Assembly: GCA_004369085.1 (NCBI GenBank)
Contig: ML210153.1
Coordinates: 124,001-188,000, forward strand
Direction of reading: 5' to 3'
From: Coprinopsis marcescibilis
Taxonomy: Eukaryota > Basidiomycota > Agaricomycetes > Agaricales > Psathyrellaceae
Length of the DNA: 64,000 bases
Shown: piece by piece, positions 35,092-45,920 of the stretch
Position numbering within the stretch: position 1 is the first letter of the stretch
How the letters are laid out: each line of letters starts with the position of its first letter
Notes under the pieces: model-generated
Databases searched by the model: none
Told to the model about the DNA's origin: nothing
The model's input: only the letters and a program-made list of their open reading frames with translations
Translations under genes and position numbers: made by a program

Positions 35092-36472
35092 ATGAACACT
35101 CTCGGCTATGTTGCTCGCCAGCTGGACGTCCTCGCTGCGCCCAGGGCACCGCCGTCGACGCCGACAACAGAGTCCTTCTCGCAGGACCTGAACGGTCTCC
35201 ACAGAGTCAACACCTGGTCCACAAAGTCTTTTCTGTTCGCCCCCAGCTCAAATACTCTGCTTGCTCGTCGTTCGCACTCGTCGCCCTCATTCGACTCCAC
35301 ATCCTCCTCAGCACTCTCACCACCGCCCTCGACGCCCTCTCCTGACCATGTCTTGGTCGACCCAACGCTGCCCCCGTCCCGCTCGAAACACCACCTCGAG
35401 TCGGTCATCAACCAAATATTCTTCATGCGCGTGTTTCTCGTCGTCTGGCGCAATCTCAAGGCAATGTGGTCTTCAGTCATCGACCATCTCGACGCTTTCA
35501 ACGCTTTCAACTGGCGTAGAGCCTTAATCACAGTCCAGACATCCGAGCCCAACGAGAAGGGCAAGGCCAAGGCCCTCTCTATCCCAATCCCTCCGCCCGC
35601 TACCTTATCAGCACCTCACACTCCATCACAACTCTCAATCGACTCAACTGTATCATCTCCTGGTGCAGCAGCCTATTCGCGATCAGCAACACCAGTTTTG
35701 AGCACAAAGAAAGCTCCATTAAGCTTCCATCTTCCAAAGACGCTCGTTCTTGATCTAGATGAGACACTTATCCACTCAACCTCCCGCCCCATGCAATGGC
35801 AGGGTGGGTCAGGGCTCTGGGCACTCGGATCTTTTGGTCGTAGAAATAAAGGTGCAGGTCGCATGATTGAAGTGGTTTTAAACGGCAAGAGTACGCTGTA
35901 CCATGTCTACAAGCGGCCATTTGTAGACTACTTTCTTCGAAAGGTACGCACTCCACCTTTCCCCAAGTCAATGTTTCTCAATTGTGTCCAGGTTTCAGGC
36001 TGGTATACACTTGTAATATTCACTGCATCTATGCAAGAATATGCAGATCCGGTCATTGACTGGTTGGACGCTGGGACTGGGGTACTTGCCCATCGCTTCT
36101 TCCGTGACGTAAGTTATCTTGCCACCGCATTTGCACAAATGTCGCTCATTCCACCTCAGTCGTGTACTCAGCTTCCGAACGGCTCATATACTAAGGATCT
36201 CTCAGTAATCGACTCGGACCTCTCAAGAATATGTCTGATAGACAACTCGCCGACAAGTTACACCGTGAACGAAGGTCCGTCCGCTCAAACTGTGTCCAAA
36301 CGTCTTCTAAGTCCCCGTTTCAGCCAACGGCATTCCAATAGAGGGATGGACCAACGATCCCTCGGACGAGGCTCTATTAGACCTCTTGCCCGTGTTGGAT
36401 TCGTTACGGTTCACGTCGGATGTCCGGCGTGTCCTTGGTCTTCGCTGCGTCTCGCATCACCCTAAATCCTAA
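35092..36472 (+). CDS. NEM1: NEM1-like protein phosphatase (HAD, CTD-phosphatase-like)
   Basis: Catalytic subunit of the Nem1-Spo7 complex, which dephosphorylates the lipin Pah1 at the nuclear/ER membrane and so controls phosphatidate use. Starts [21 protein letters not shown] Ser/Pro-rich segment precedes a hydrophobic stretch ([20 protein letters not shown]) that could anchor the protein. The HAD motif [15 protein letters not shown] carries the DXDXT nucleophile. [40 protein letters not shown] and [20 protein letters not shown] complete the FCP/SCP domain. Introns lie near 35944-35991, 36109-36159 and 36274-36322. The end QRV-like strand is followed by [12 protein letters not shown]. Ortholog assignment rests on the N-terminal membrane region plus the phosphatase domain. 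Confidence 0.87.
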
Positions 36473-36942
36473 CGCATCGCAGAGGATTCGAGTTCTCTGA
36501 CCTCACCTGCATTTATCGTCCATCATTCGCATTAATTTAATCACTGCACTAGTCCAGCATCGATAAACAATACAGTCAAATTCGATACCCATGGCTCGTA
36601 ACCGCAGGACGCAGTGCCCAGTGTCCATCGCAAAAAGAAATTTGTTACCCATGGCCCACAACTGGTCTTCCGCGCGCAGTATCTGTGAACCAGGCAGCTG
36701 TGACACGAATGTCAATTGGCTTTATCCGACGAATGCGAAGTGGGCTGCAATATAATGCACTGGCATGAGGTAAAATGAGATGATTAAGAGAACAGCTATG
36801 TAGTGAATCCTATTGCCCTGGTTCTGCGACAAAGAATCGGTAAAGTAGTATACAAGCACACGAACACGAAGAAACCAAGGTGGTCGTGACAAATCCACAC
36901 AGGAAATAGAAAGAGGAACATTGCAGCAATGGAGGCATTCCG
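36473..36942. other. Convergent 3' spacer, NEM1-like / SNF7
   Basis: 470 bp between converging stops, moderately AT-rich. No gene, repeat or RNA seen. Confidence 0.3.
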
Positions 36943-37902
36943 TTACATGGCCAAGGCAGCCTGTAGTTCCCTGAGTTGTGCAGCCTCGTCGTCCTCCGCT
37001 ATTGCTGGTTGCTCTGAGAACGACATATCAGATCCATATAGCTCCTATGAGAGGTACGGGGTGACTCACTGTCTCTCGCTGCGGCTGATGGTGGCAAATG
37101 CACCGGTGCATGGTCTGCTTCACTTAGTCTGTTGTTCAACTCCTCCTGTTCTAGTTCTTCCAGCTCGGTGATCAGTTCGTCCTGTAAAGTGTGAGAAACA
37201 GTCCAAGTATGGCGTGCTAAGAAACACCTACATCATCCATCGTTCCAGCCGGTGGACTTGAGATGAGGTCCGCAATCTCGTCCGCCAGAGCCTTCTGGTC
37301 GTGCACATCGGCCATTGTTGCGTCCACCTTGTCAATTGTACTGTACGCGTGTTTCCAAATCCAAGCGTAAAATGTGTTATTGTGTCGGGAAATGGTCGGC
37401 AAATGCAGTGTTTGGAGGACGCGGACCATGGTCAGCACCACAACCTGGGGGAGATATTCAAGACCACATACAGATTCCCATGAATCTCCTTCAGCGCCGC
37501 AGCACCCTTCTTCATCGCTAGCATAGTTTCTGCGTTCAAGTTGGCTGATTCGAGGGTATTGACTTGCATTTCGAGTTGTAGCCGTGTGCCCGCCAGTCTG
37601 TCCAACTCTGTCTCATTCATCTTCTTCCGCTTTAGCGCAGCAGTGGCAGCTGCACGTTCGAGTCGTCAGTTTACACTGTTGCAGTAAAGGAGGTGTACCA
37701 GAATGTCCGACTTGGATAACACACCTGCTTTATTGGAGACTGCGTTTGCCCTCGCCTTCTTCAACTCTTCGTCTATCTTTGACTGCAAGAACACCTCCTT
37801 CCTTTCAAGAACCTGCAGCTGTTGTCTGAGATTAACAATAGCCTCCCGCGCAGATTGCTTGGGGTCCTTTCGAGGTCCGAAGTAGCTGAAGAAACCCGAC
37901 AT
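36943..37902 (-). CDS. SNF7: ESCRT-III subunit Snf7/Vps32
   Basis: Polymerising ESCRT-III subunit for multivesicular-body sorting and membrane scission on endosomes. The N-terminal helix is MSGFFSYFGPRKDPKQSARE, with two Met codons side by side at 37905 and 37902. Then come REAIVNLRQQLQVLERKEVF, KRKKMNETELDRLAGTRLQL (helices 1-2), METMLAMKKGAAALKEIHG-type helix 3, VDATMADVHDQKALADEIAD (helix 4), and the acidic DELITELEELEQEELNNRL. The last exon ends QLRELQAALAM, a Vps4/Bro1-binding C-terminal helix. Typical length (about 220 residues). Confidence 0.93.
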
Positions 37903-38505
37903 CATGTACTATGGTGCTTTGACGGTCTAGTCTGCGAGGGTGGAGGCATCGTCAGTACACCGTGTGGTCAGCATCAGCATCCTTGCTAACGTACAGAGTA
38001 TTCTTGAGAGATAGTTGCCGGGTGTAACGACGACGAGAGTGGTTGGTAGCTGCGGGACAGTGGTCACGGTTATGCTAGTACAAGCCAAGTCATCCTCACA
38101 ACTGCATTGGAGAACCGATTGATCCCGATAAGGAAGTCACCGCCCTCTGTTCTTAGATAAGATAAGATAAAGTATATTCTCCAGCGCAGCAGATGAGTAC
38201 CCGCAAATCGCGATTTGCGATGGCAATATATTACTACTAACATTTAATGGTCCACATCCACAGACTTCCAGCCAGCAAGACTACATGTATGCCAACCCAC
38301 AGACCAGGGCTTCAGTTTTCTAGATAACTCTTTAAATTAATCCCAAGATTAGCGCCCGACTTGTGCCGAGACCTTGGAGGAATATGCTAGTTAATGCGGT
38401 CCTGTATAAGTTAATTCTAGTTGACAGCTAGCGGTCTTTTGTCTTCTCGTCGTTTCTGTATGGAACTGGTTAGTGTACGTGGAGAACGCCGGTCAGAGGG
38501 AAAGC
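37903..38505. promoter_or_regulatory. SNF7 upstream region with clustered GATA motifs
   Basis: 603 bp between tandem minus-strand genes. It contains four GATA cores in close succession near 38141-38170 (including GATAAGATAAGATAAAG), the type of site bound by fungal GATA factors such as nitrogen regulators. Function is not shown. Confidence 0.4.
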
Positions 38506-39823
38506 TTACTGCTCCCCTTCTTCGTCGCTTCGCTCGTCGGCAGCCCCGGTGCCAGAAACGACCCTGTACGCAACCTTACAGATCATCCAGAACCAGATAC
38601 ATTGAAGAACCTGCAACAACCGATTAACTTGGGGACTACGCGATCCTGAACTGGGAAACTGACCTGGAGAACCATCAGCATGGCAGCGAAAGTGTAATGC
38701 ACCGGTTTAGTGATGGATGCGTATGCCGGGCTGATGATATGGGGAATATATTGCAGAGCATCGAAAGTGGTCGACCAAATAACCACCATGAATAGTATAT
38801 GTCTCGTTACGAGCCATGAAACCATGAAGAATCCGAAAACCACATCCGTGATAAATTGGCCGATTGAGATATAACGTATCATTTTGGCCAGCTATAACGC
38901 ATCAATGAGCTTGTGCAACAGGCGATAGATTCAAATGACTTGGCTCACCGGTAAGAAAATATCGCACCAATCCATCAGAAGTAAAATGATGCAACCCACG
39001 CGGGTGAAATCCAAGAAGTAGCTGATTATAAGAAGGGCGACGGTGATAATGTGGTGCGCCATCATTTGTGCATGGTCTTTCCTTCTGGCTTCAGCGTTGA
39101 GAATGAGAATCTGATGGATGTAGCATGCTGATTGCATGAGATAATAAAACTTGATGGGCCCGGCAACGGGATCATGAGGGTAACCTGTCCAAAGGTCGAC
39201 AGGCTGGAGAACCTTTGTAGGGAGATTCATGTGTACATACTAACACAGCGTCAGGATTAGCTGGGGGAAAGGCAGAAGCTCGAGGGACCCACCAGACCAA
39301 AGCTCCACGAAAAGGTGTAGTAAACAACCGACCATCCCTGTTCTGCGAACCTCATGACACTTCGTTCAACAAGTTTCAGTTGTTTCGTTGTAGGGTTGAA
39401 GGTTGTGGGGGCCTTGCCGTTCGCACCGGCCTTTGCCTGTCCGTTGCCGTTGGCTTGTTTGATAGCGCTACCGTTTGTGTTCCCATTTGTATGTCCGTTT
39501 GCGTGACCATTGGTATGCACCCCATTCCCGTCGACGCAGGCTTTAGCAGTACCGTTGGCCTTGCGAGGAGAAAGACATTTGCGTTTGAGGTCACGCATGA
39601 GCTTCCACTTGGCAAAAGGTTCGAATACACCCAGACGCAGAACGTCGCGCAGGATAGCCATGACAGCAATGAAAGAGACAATAAGGAAAAGGTCAAGGGG
39701 ACCAGCTTTGTAGTATGTGGAGTTGGGGAAAGAGTCGGGGTTGGCTGGGGTCTCCGTTGGGTAGGACAGCTGGGTGAAGACCGCTAGTGACGGCCATAGC
39801 CAATCAATCGACGGAAGGGACAT
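38506..39823 (-). CDS. LAC1: Sphingoid base N-acyltransferase (ceramide synthase, Lag1/Lac1)
   Basis: Multi-pass ER enzyme that joins a fatty acyl-CoA to a sphingoid base. Starts MSLPSIDWLWPSLAVFTQLS. A helix is followed by a cytosolic loop carrying an unusual Asn/Gly-rich stretch (about 45 residues, NGHANGHTNGNTNG type). The TLC domain follows: FAEQGWSVVYYTFSWSFGLY, then the Lag1 motif with the two catalytic histidines in MMAHHIITVALLIISYF, and TRVGCIILLLMDWCDIFLP. C-terminal helices lead to an acidic tail ending ERSDEEGEQ, which in yeast is a phosphorylation target. Four introns. Confidence 0.93.
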
Positions 39824-40258
39824 CTGTGATAGAACACGAGATGGAGTAGTCCAAAGTTCTGTTGCCAGGTAGAAGATGGGGGTGCAGAACTAAGTCTGAG
39901 GCCTGAGGACAGCGAACGAATAGGACTAGTTGCCACGTTCTGTTTTTAACCGAAGATTATGCAGACTGCGCTGGCGATAAATGATGATACGAGGTTGTGA
40001 TGAGGCTGCCCAAGCCTATACCTTGGAGATAATGCCAGACAACGGCAAGAAAGCGACGAGAATAGTCGAATCCGAAAATGTGGGCGACTGTGAGAGAAGG
40101 GAAGAAGGGACAGCTGGAGACATTCTGACGCGACTCGACAATTTCTTGTCACCCCTGATGCCAAAGTTAGATCCAACAAATTCGTGGGAACAAACTAGTC
40201 CTGTTCTGTCTCCCTGCAAACGTTCGTCTCCAGCAGTCCAAGTCTCAAGCTCCCAGCC
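39824..40258. promoter_or_regulatory. Divergent spacer, ceramide synthase / U1A
   Basis: 435 bp between divergent starts. Short open runs on both strands, no recognisable protein. Presumed promoters of both genes. Confidence 0.3.
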
Positions 40259-41183
40259 ATGGCCTCCACCCAGCCAAATTCAACCATCTATATCAACAAT
40301 CTTAACGACAAAATCACAAAGGATGAGCTCAAAACCCAGCTCTATGCTTTGTTCACGACGTACGGCAAGATCATTGATATCGTCGCCTCAAAGAGCCCTA
40401 AGATGAGGGGACAGGCATTTCTCGTCTTTTCAGATCTAGCTGGTGCAACCACTGCCATGCGGGCATGTGAGGGCATGCTATTCTATGATAAACCGCTCGT
40501 GAGTTTGTCGTGTGTCCAATTTTCATACTTTCTCACCCAACTCTCAAAAGCATATTGCCTATGCTAAAACAAAGTCATTCGCAACACTGTCCCGTGAGGA
40601 TCCCAACTTTGTCCCGCCAAATGCTGCAAACGCGAGTGCTGCTTTCCAAAATGGCAAGCGTCCACGCGAAGATGAGAGAGGGGAGGAGAGAAAGGCGAAG
40701 CGCGAGAAATCCGAGGATGACTCGGATGAGGAGATGGAGATTGATGATGAAGATGACGCACCTACGGAGCAAAGCAATTCATGTATGTACTTTCATAGTC
40801 TCATCTACATTTCAATTAAATCAGCTTTCCCATCCCTCTTTAAAAGTTTCTGGCGAAACAATACCGCAGCAGGTTCACCAAGCAACAGCGCGTTTGCTAT
40901 GTACAAACCTTCCTCAAGAAGTCACAACCGACGTGTTGTCCGTGTTATTCCAACAGTCAGTTGCATGTACATGTACCCACTGCGCAACTCTTATCCGTTT
41001 CATAGGTACCAAGGCTTCCAAACCACACAAGTCGCTTGGTCTCCTCAGCCCAATTCTGAGGGTACTCGAGTGAAGATGGCTCAAGCAACTTTCGAGACAG
41101 CAGAGCAAGCTACCACCGCACGCGAAGCTTTGAACGGTTTCACGCTCAAGAAAGGATGGGTTATGACAGTGGTGTACATTTGA
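40259..41183 (+). CDS. MUD1: U1 snRNP protein A (U1A/U2B'' family)
   Basis: Binds stem-loop II of U1 snRNA in the spliceosome. RRM1 reads STIYINNLNDKITKDELKTQ (RNP2), then GQAFLVFSDLAGATTAM (RNP1), and ends YDKPLHIAYAKTKS after the first intron. A charged linker (KRPREDERGEERKAKREK, DDSDEEMEIDDEDD) joins a second, weaker RRM: TARLLCTNLPQEVTTDVLSV, then YQGFQTTQVAWSPQPNSEGT and ALNGFTLKKGWVMTVVYI. Three introns. The two-RRM layout and linker fit the A/B'' family; which snRNA is bound is inferred. Confidence 0.9.
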
Positions 41184-41267
41184 CGGTTTGTGTGTCATTT
41201 CAATGTTCTGGATTCTATTCCAATTCGTACTGCATATAGCATCATAACCCGTTACTTTCTACATCAA

Positions 41268-42266
41268 TCAGTTCTCGCCTTTAAGAGCTTGGAGAATGGC
41301 TTCTCCAACCCCAGCCGCTGATGCGGGGTTCTGTCCCGTAATAAGTTGCCCGTCAACAACAACATGCGCCTGCGCCCCAGATGAACTTCCATCACATCAA
41401 GACACAAAATTGCAATGACTTACCCCCCACAGAGCTTCTGCCTTCTCGTACTTTCCACCGAGCGAAGCGATTTTGTCCTCCAACAGGAATGGAATATCCT
41501 GTAATTTGTTAGGTTCGTATCACACTGTGCTGCCTATTTACTTGCCTTGACCTTTCCTACAGTCTCTTCCTCGGTATTTGAAAATCCTGTAAACTTCCTT
41601 CCTGCGAATATGGATGCACCAGACTTGTCGACACCGTGAAGTAGAGCACTGTAAATTTGGTTTAGGATCAACGATCAAAACTCATCTTTTGGCGAAAGTG
41701 CGTACGCTGTACCGTGGCATACGGCTGAAACCACCTTGCCTGCAGCCCAGAACTGCGAAATGCAAGGTCAGCAGACCCGACGGTCGTCAAATTCCGTCTT
41801 GCCTTACCTCCGAGACCAACTTCCCATTGACTGGATCAAATGGGAGATCGATCACTGGACCGTGTCCGCCAACGTAGTAAATAGCGGCATAGTCGGCAAC
41901 ATTCACCTCAGAGAGTTTCTTAGCATTTGCCAATTTCTGCTTGACTGTCTCATCATTCAGGAAGTTGACGCTTCCTGTGTCCGTGTATGCCTGATAGTGG
42001 GTTAAATATTTCCTGGCACATTTCTAGTTCTATATCAGCACTCACCTGCACGCTGGATTCATCGATAGGAGGATTAGGGCCGCTAGGAGATGTGAAGTCG
42101 ATTTTGAAATGGGGGGCCAGAACGTAATACGCATGGGCAGCCTCAGGAAGGTACCATCCCTGTGCTTCACAATGAGAAAGCTCAAAAACTGAGCAATACA
42201 ACCTACGGTTTGCGCTCCGGTCAAAGTCTTGTTAGCTGAAGTGTATACGAAAAGGACGGCAGACAT
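41268..42266 (-). CDS. DJ-1/PfpI family protein (class I glutamine amidotransferase-like)
   Basis: Starts MSAVLFVYTSANKTLTGAQT and, after introns, reads GWYLPEAAHAYYVLAPHFKI, then DYAAIYYVGGHGPVIDLPFD and VVSAVCHGTAALLHGVD, the nucleophile elbow with the reactive Cys followed by His. Later EVETVGKVKDIPFLLEDKI-like and VVVDGQLITGQNPASAAGVG, ending GEAILQALKGEN. This is the Hsp31/glyoxalase-III-like branch: methylglyoxal detoxification or chaperone activity is usual. Which activity applies cannot be told. A (GTG)n run lies just upstream of the start. Confidence 0.87.
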
Positions 42267-42585
42267 GGTGGTGGTGGTGGTGGAGAAGTTTCAAGAGGTG
42301 AATTGGCCCATGGACGGTGTCTATGTACCGCTTATATAGAAAGTTTTATCTATTTTCTCGAAGTACCGCTTATACATCACAGTTCTCTCTTATGTTACTG
42401 CTTATATATCACTTGGAGATAGGCTGGGAATAGATGTCAGACTTCGATAGACAGTCACTGTAGACTACTACTAAGCAGAAACATTGAGCCCCTTTTCAAA
42501 GTTCACGGCAATCTCCGGTTCCTGTTCAGCCCCTAACAAGGCCTGGTTGGCGGCGGCGTGTTGGCCAACTTTAACAGCTACTACC
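42267..42585. repeat. Short degenerate repeats between DJ-1-like gene and MOB1
   Basis: Just outside the DJ-1-like start there is a GGT/GTG trinucleotide run (about 42267-42284). From about 42328 to 42415 the motif TACCGCTTATATA occurs three times in degenerate form (TACCGCTTATATAG, TACCGCTTATACATCAC, TACTGCTTATATATCAC), spaced about 40 bp. This could be a promoter repeat or chance AT-rich sequence. Confidence 0.5.
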
Positions 42586-43690
42586 ATGTCGTCGTTCTTC
42601 GGATTGTAAGTTATCGCACCCGGTCAAGAGTGTGGACCTAACTCGTGCCTAGAGGGAAAACTCGAACATTCAAGCCTCGGAAAGATGTACCTGAGGGAAC
42701 AAAGCAGTATCAGCTCAGAAAGTACGCGGAGGCTACTCTGGTACAGTGTCTGCATTGCGCGACAAGGCTACCGACAGTACTTACAGGCGCATTTCTGTTG
42801 TGCGTAGGGCTCAGGAAACCTCAGATTAGCTGTTCAACTTCCAGAGGGGGAGGACCAGAATGAATGGTTGGCCGTTCATAGTACGTCCCGCAACATCTTG
42901 ATCGTTCGATAGATCCTCAATCGTACGGGGCGTTTTGCTAGCCGTTGACTTTTTCAACCATCTCAATATGCTTTATGGAACTGTGACAGAGTTTTGCACG
43001 GCTCAAGAAGTATGTTCCGTTTGATCCCACATTACCGAACGGAACGTAACGTCGACCCTCTAGTGCCCTGTGATGTCAGCTGGACCAAGGTACATTGCAC
43101 CATTGCTTTGTGTCGACGAAAATTGACGATAGTTGGAAGATACGAATACCTTTGGGAAGATGGCGTCAAGTATAAACGACCAGCCAAACTTCCGGCACCC
43201 GAATACGTGGATGCGTTAATGAACTGGGCGCAGGGCCTGTTGGATGACGCGGCTGTCTTTCCAAACAAGATTGGTGCGATTCCGCCAAACGTCGGCTCGG
43301 GGATAGCACTACTAACCTCCCCGAACAGGTGTCCCGTTCCCGAGGAATTTTCGAGACACAGTTCGAACCATCGTCCGCCGACTCTTCCGCGTCTACGCCC
43401 ATATATACAGCAACCACTTTGATCAGATCTGTGCTCTCGGCATCGAAGGTTTGTCCTTTTTATCTTTCGCAATTTGGCCTGTAGAGGCTGAATTAGACAT
43501 GGCTCCAAAGCCCACTTGAACACAAGTTACCGGCACTTTTTCCTCTTCGTTCATGAGGTATTTAACCGCACCCACTCTCCTGTTTGGACCGATCTGATGC
43601 CTCTTTCAGTTTGAGCTCATAGACAAGAAGGAATTGGCCCCGTTAGAGGAACTAAATGACGCTATCTTGGCAGAGGATAAGACCCGCTAG
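42586..43690 (+). CDS. MOB1: MOB1 kinase activator
   Basis: Coactivator of NDR/LATS-family kinases (Dbf2/Sid2) in mitotic exit and septation. Exon 1 (MSSFFGL) is only 20 nt long and joins GKTRTFKPRKDVPEGTKQYQ. Further exons give LRKYAEATL, a QLPEGEDQNEWLAVHTVDFF-type block, LNMLYGTVTEFCTAQE, then RYEYLWEDGVKYKRPAKLPA, VPFPRNFRDTVRTIVRRLFR, VYAHIYSNHFDQICALGIEA and HLNTSYRHFFLFVHEFELID. The zinc ligands (two Cys, two His) are in place. Ends DAILAEDKTR. About 215 residues, as expected. Confidence 0.95.
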
Positions 43691-44301
43691 TAGAATGGCA
43701 ATATCACATATCACAATCTAATCTGAATGCCTGCCTGGATCTCAGATTCGACAAGTCCCTCTTGGCCTACGTCATAATTTGCGTCATTGTATTCTGTCCA
43801 TTGGCACGCAATGACTTTTACTTTTAAATCGCCAGTAGTACTTATGTGTACCAAAAGAGTTCAAAGTTTACTAGTATTACAATTATCTCTGTACGTGTGT
43901 GAGACTGACTAATAGTTACAATTCATGCTACAGTTGTCTTGCGTGTGTGATGACTCTGATATAAAATGCTTCAGAACTATAGAAAATTAAAGAGTGTCCA
44001 TAAGGTTCCAAGAAATGAGATGTTGAACGCCGGACGCAATAATAATCGCGTCCCGTAGGTGTCCGTGGTTCTTACGATGCACGGCTAATGATACAAATGC
44101 AGTTGACCAGTTGGTCTGCTGCGAGGAAACAAGGTAACGTTTTGGATGATGACTGGAAAACCGAGAAATGCAACAGAGTGCAACCAAAAGGAAGAGAAAG
44201 ATGGAGGGAGAACGTTTGACCCAGAGAAATGATTGGAGGTGTCGATCGGTCGGTACTTTTGCGTGTAGAAGGACGGAGTTCAAGTTGGCCATGGGAGCGA
44301 A
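43691..44301. other. Convergent 3' spacer, MOB1 / BTB-like
   Basis: 611 bp, AT-rich near 43800-43990. Open runs on both strands around 44000-44300 have no family features. No gene seen. Confidence 0.3.
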
Positions 44302-45493
44302 TCAAATCGTCCGCTATGGAGTCCGTGAAAATGGGTTCCGCAGGGTTGAATAGAGATACGTACTTTGACAACGGACCACTGCACCACAAGGTTTTTGATT
44401 CGTTCCCGAAGAGCTGTCTGACACTGCTCGCAGGTCAGGTGTTCAGCAAGAGGGCGGAGAGCTGATTCCATGGTGCTGGTAGAGAGATCTGAATGGGATC
44501 AGAATTACGCCCCCGAATTGGTGGATACTAGCACACACCTGGCCGAGCATCCCATGCAAGATATGCCGAAGCCAAAGCCCATGCGCGAGTCAGCTTCTTT
44601 TGTTCGGTAAAGTCACACCAGGGAGTTGGAGGGTGCGGATGAGGTGGGGGAAGTAACACGCGTTTCAGCGCGTCTGAGCGACCAAAGTGCAAGAAAAAGA
44701 GTCGCTTTAGGTATACTGAGCCGATTTTCTCTGCCATTTCGTCGGTAAGGGAGAAAAGGGGGAAGGAAAGCAGATGCGAGGAGGTCGAGACCGCGAGGTC
44801 GTAAAGATCATGGGAGGCGGCCAGTGCATATAGTTCCAATGGAAAAAGGGGCGCATATGACAGAAGAAGGTTATAAAGGGGTGTCGAGGGTACTATTCGT
44901 TGCTTGGGGAATATGCCATACGCGGGGAGGCGATTCACAGCCGTAGAAAGAGTTGGGAATGGCGGGGAATAGTGCGCACATGACATGTCGTAAACGGCGT
45001 GAAGGATGATGTTCAGCACTGTGGAGTGATCAGTCAACGACACAAAAGGATCCAGCTCTGCATTTGACGATGTAGGGGAAGACGACGGTCGGGCCAAATG
45101 TAAGCCAAAGTCGTTGTTTGAGCTCGCCAAAAGGATATGCGAATGGCAGTAGAAGAATACGCCGTCCGACGATAGCAGAATGACGTCGGGGGCCAGGGCG
45201 TTGAGCTGGGCACCTGGGTAGAACGTCGTCGATATCGATACCAGCGTGTTCTCCTCTACATCGTCCACTACTGGCGAGCCGTCGTGAGATTGCTAACAAC
45301 GATAAGTACAGGACGACGACGACGACGACTAACTTACTGGTGGCGTGGGTACTTGGAGGATGGGCGACTTGTCGGCAGCGCGCCCCACCTGCTTTGGGTC
45401 TCCAAAGTCCATGTCGAGAGGATCAGCGACGAACTGAAGAACCGAATCCCAGTCCGACTGCATGGGTAATGGTTGATGAGAAACCTGAGACAT
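44302..45493 (-). CDS. BTB/POZ-like protein of basidiomycete type
   Basis: Starts MSQVSHQPLPMQSDWDSVLQ; a short intron containing a (GAC)n run is followed by QSHDGSPVVDDVEENTLVSI. The main exon has PDVILLSSDGVFFYCHSHIL, the opening of a BTB/POZ-like fold, then TVLNIILHAVYDMSCAHY, LPAYGIFPKQRIVPSTPLYN and ALAASHDLYDLAVSTSSHLL. The last exons read ESALRPLAEHLTCEQCQTAL and end VVQWSVVKRTI. Basidiomycete genomes hold many such BTB-like proteins of unknown role; BTB domains usually mediate dimerisation or cullin binding. The TGA after KRTI is chosen because the donor after VVK is phase 0. Confidence 0.72.
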
Positions 45494-45920
45494 TCGGTAG
45501 AGGATGAAGTAGACCTGGGCACAGGCTGTTCAGGCCCAAAATCCAGAGTCGCCTTGTGGTCCAATTCAAATCACGACTCTTGATGTAAATAAATAAGGTC
45601 TCTTGACGCAGTTTCTATCACGACCGAATTAATAATCTTACCGCGAATTTTCTAGTTAATCCTTAAAGTTTTGGGGTCCAAAAAGAGAACCCCATTTTAG
45701 TTTGATGCATGAAATCATCGTTTGTTTTAGGAAGGAGGTCTATGTCAAGCGAGCGACCAGCGGAATAGCAGAGAATAGGAGGCGACGACTACTCCCACAG
45801 ACGGTGAAAGGTACTTTGCCCCATGTACCGCCGGCATCATCGTCGATCGTGATGGTATTCACATTTCACAACGGATGAGAGATGGGATTCGGTTGTGCCC
45901 ATTTACAAGATCTAGACTCT
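45494..45920. promoter_or_regulatory. Spacer upstream of the BTB-like gene
   Basis: 427 bp between tandem minus-strand genes. An AT-rich block (45580-45720) with several TTAAT runs. No gene seen. Confidence 0.25.

Noticed and set aside
39380..39787. 135-codon plus-strand open run across the ceramide synthase first exon
   Set aside because: Antisense to the NG-repeat coding region, low complexity.
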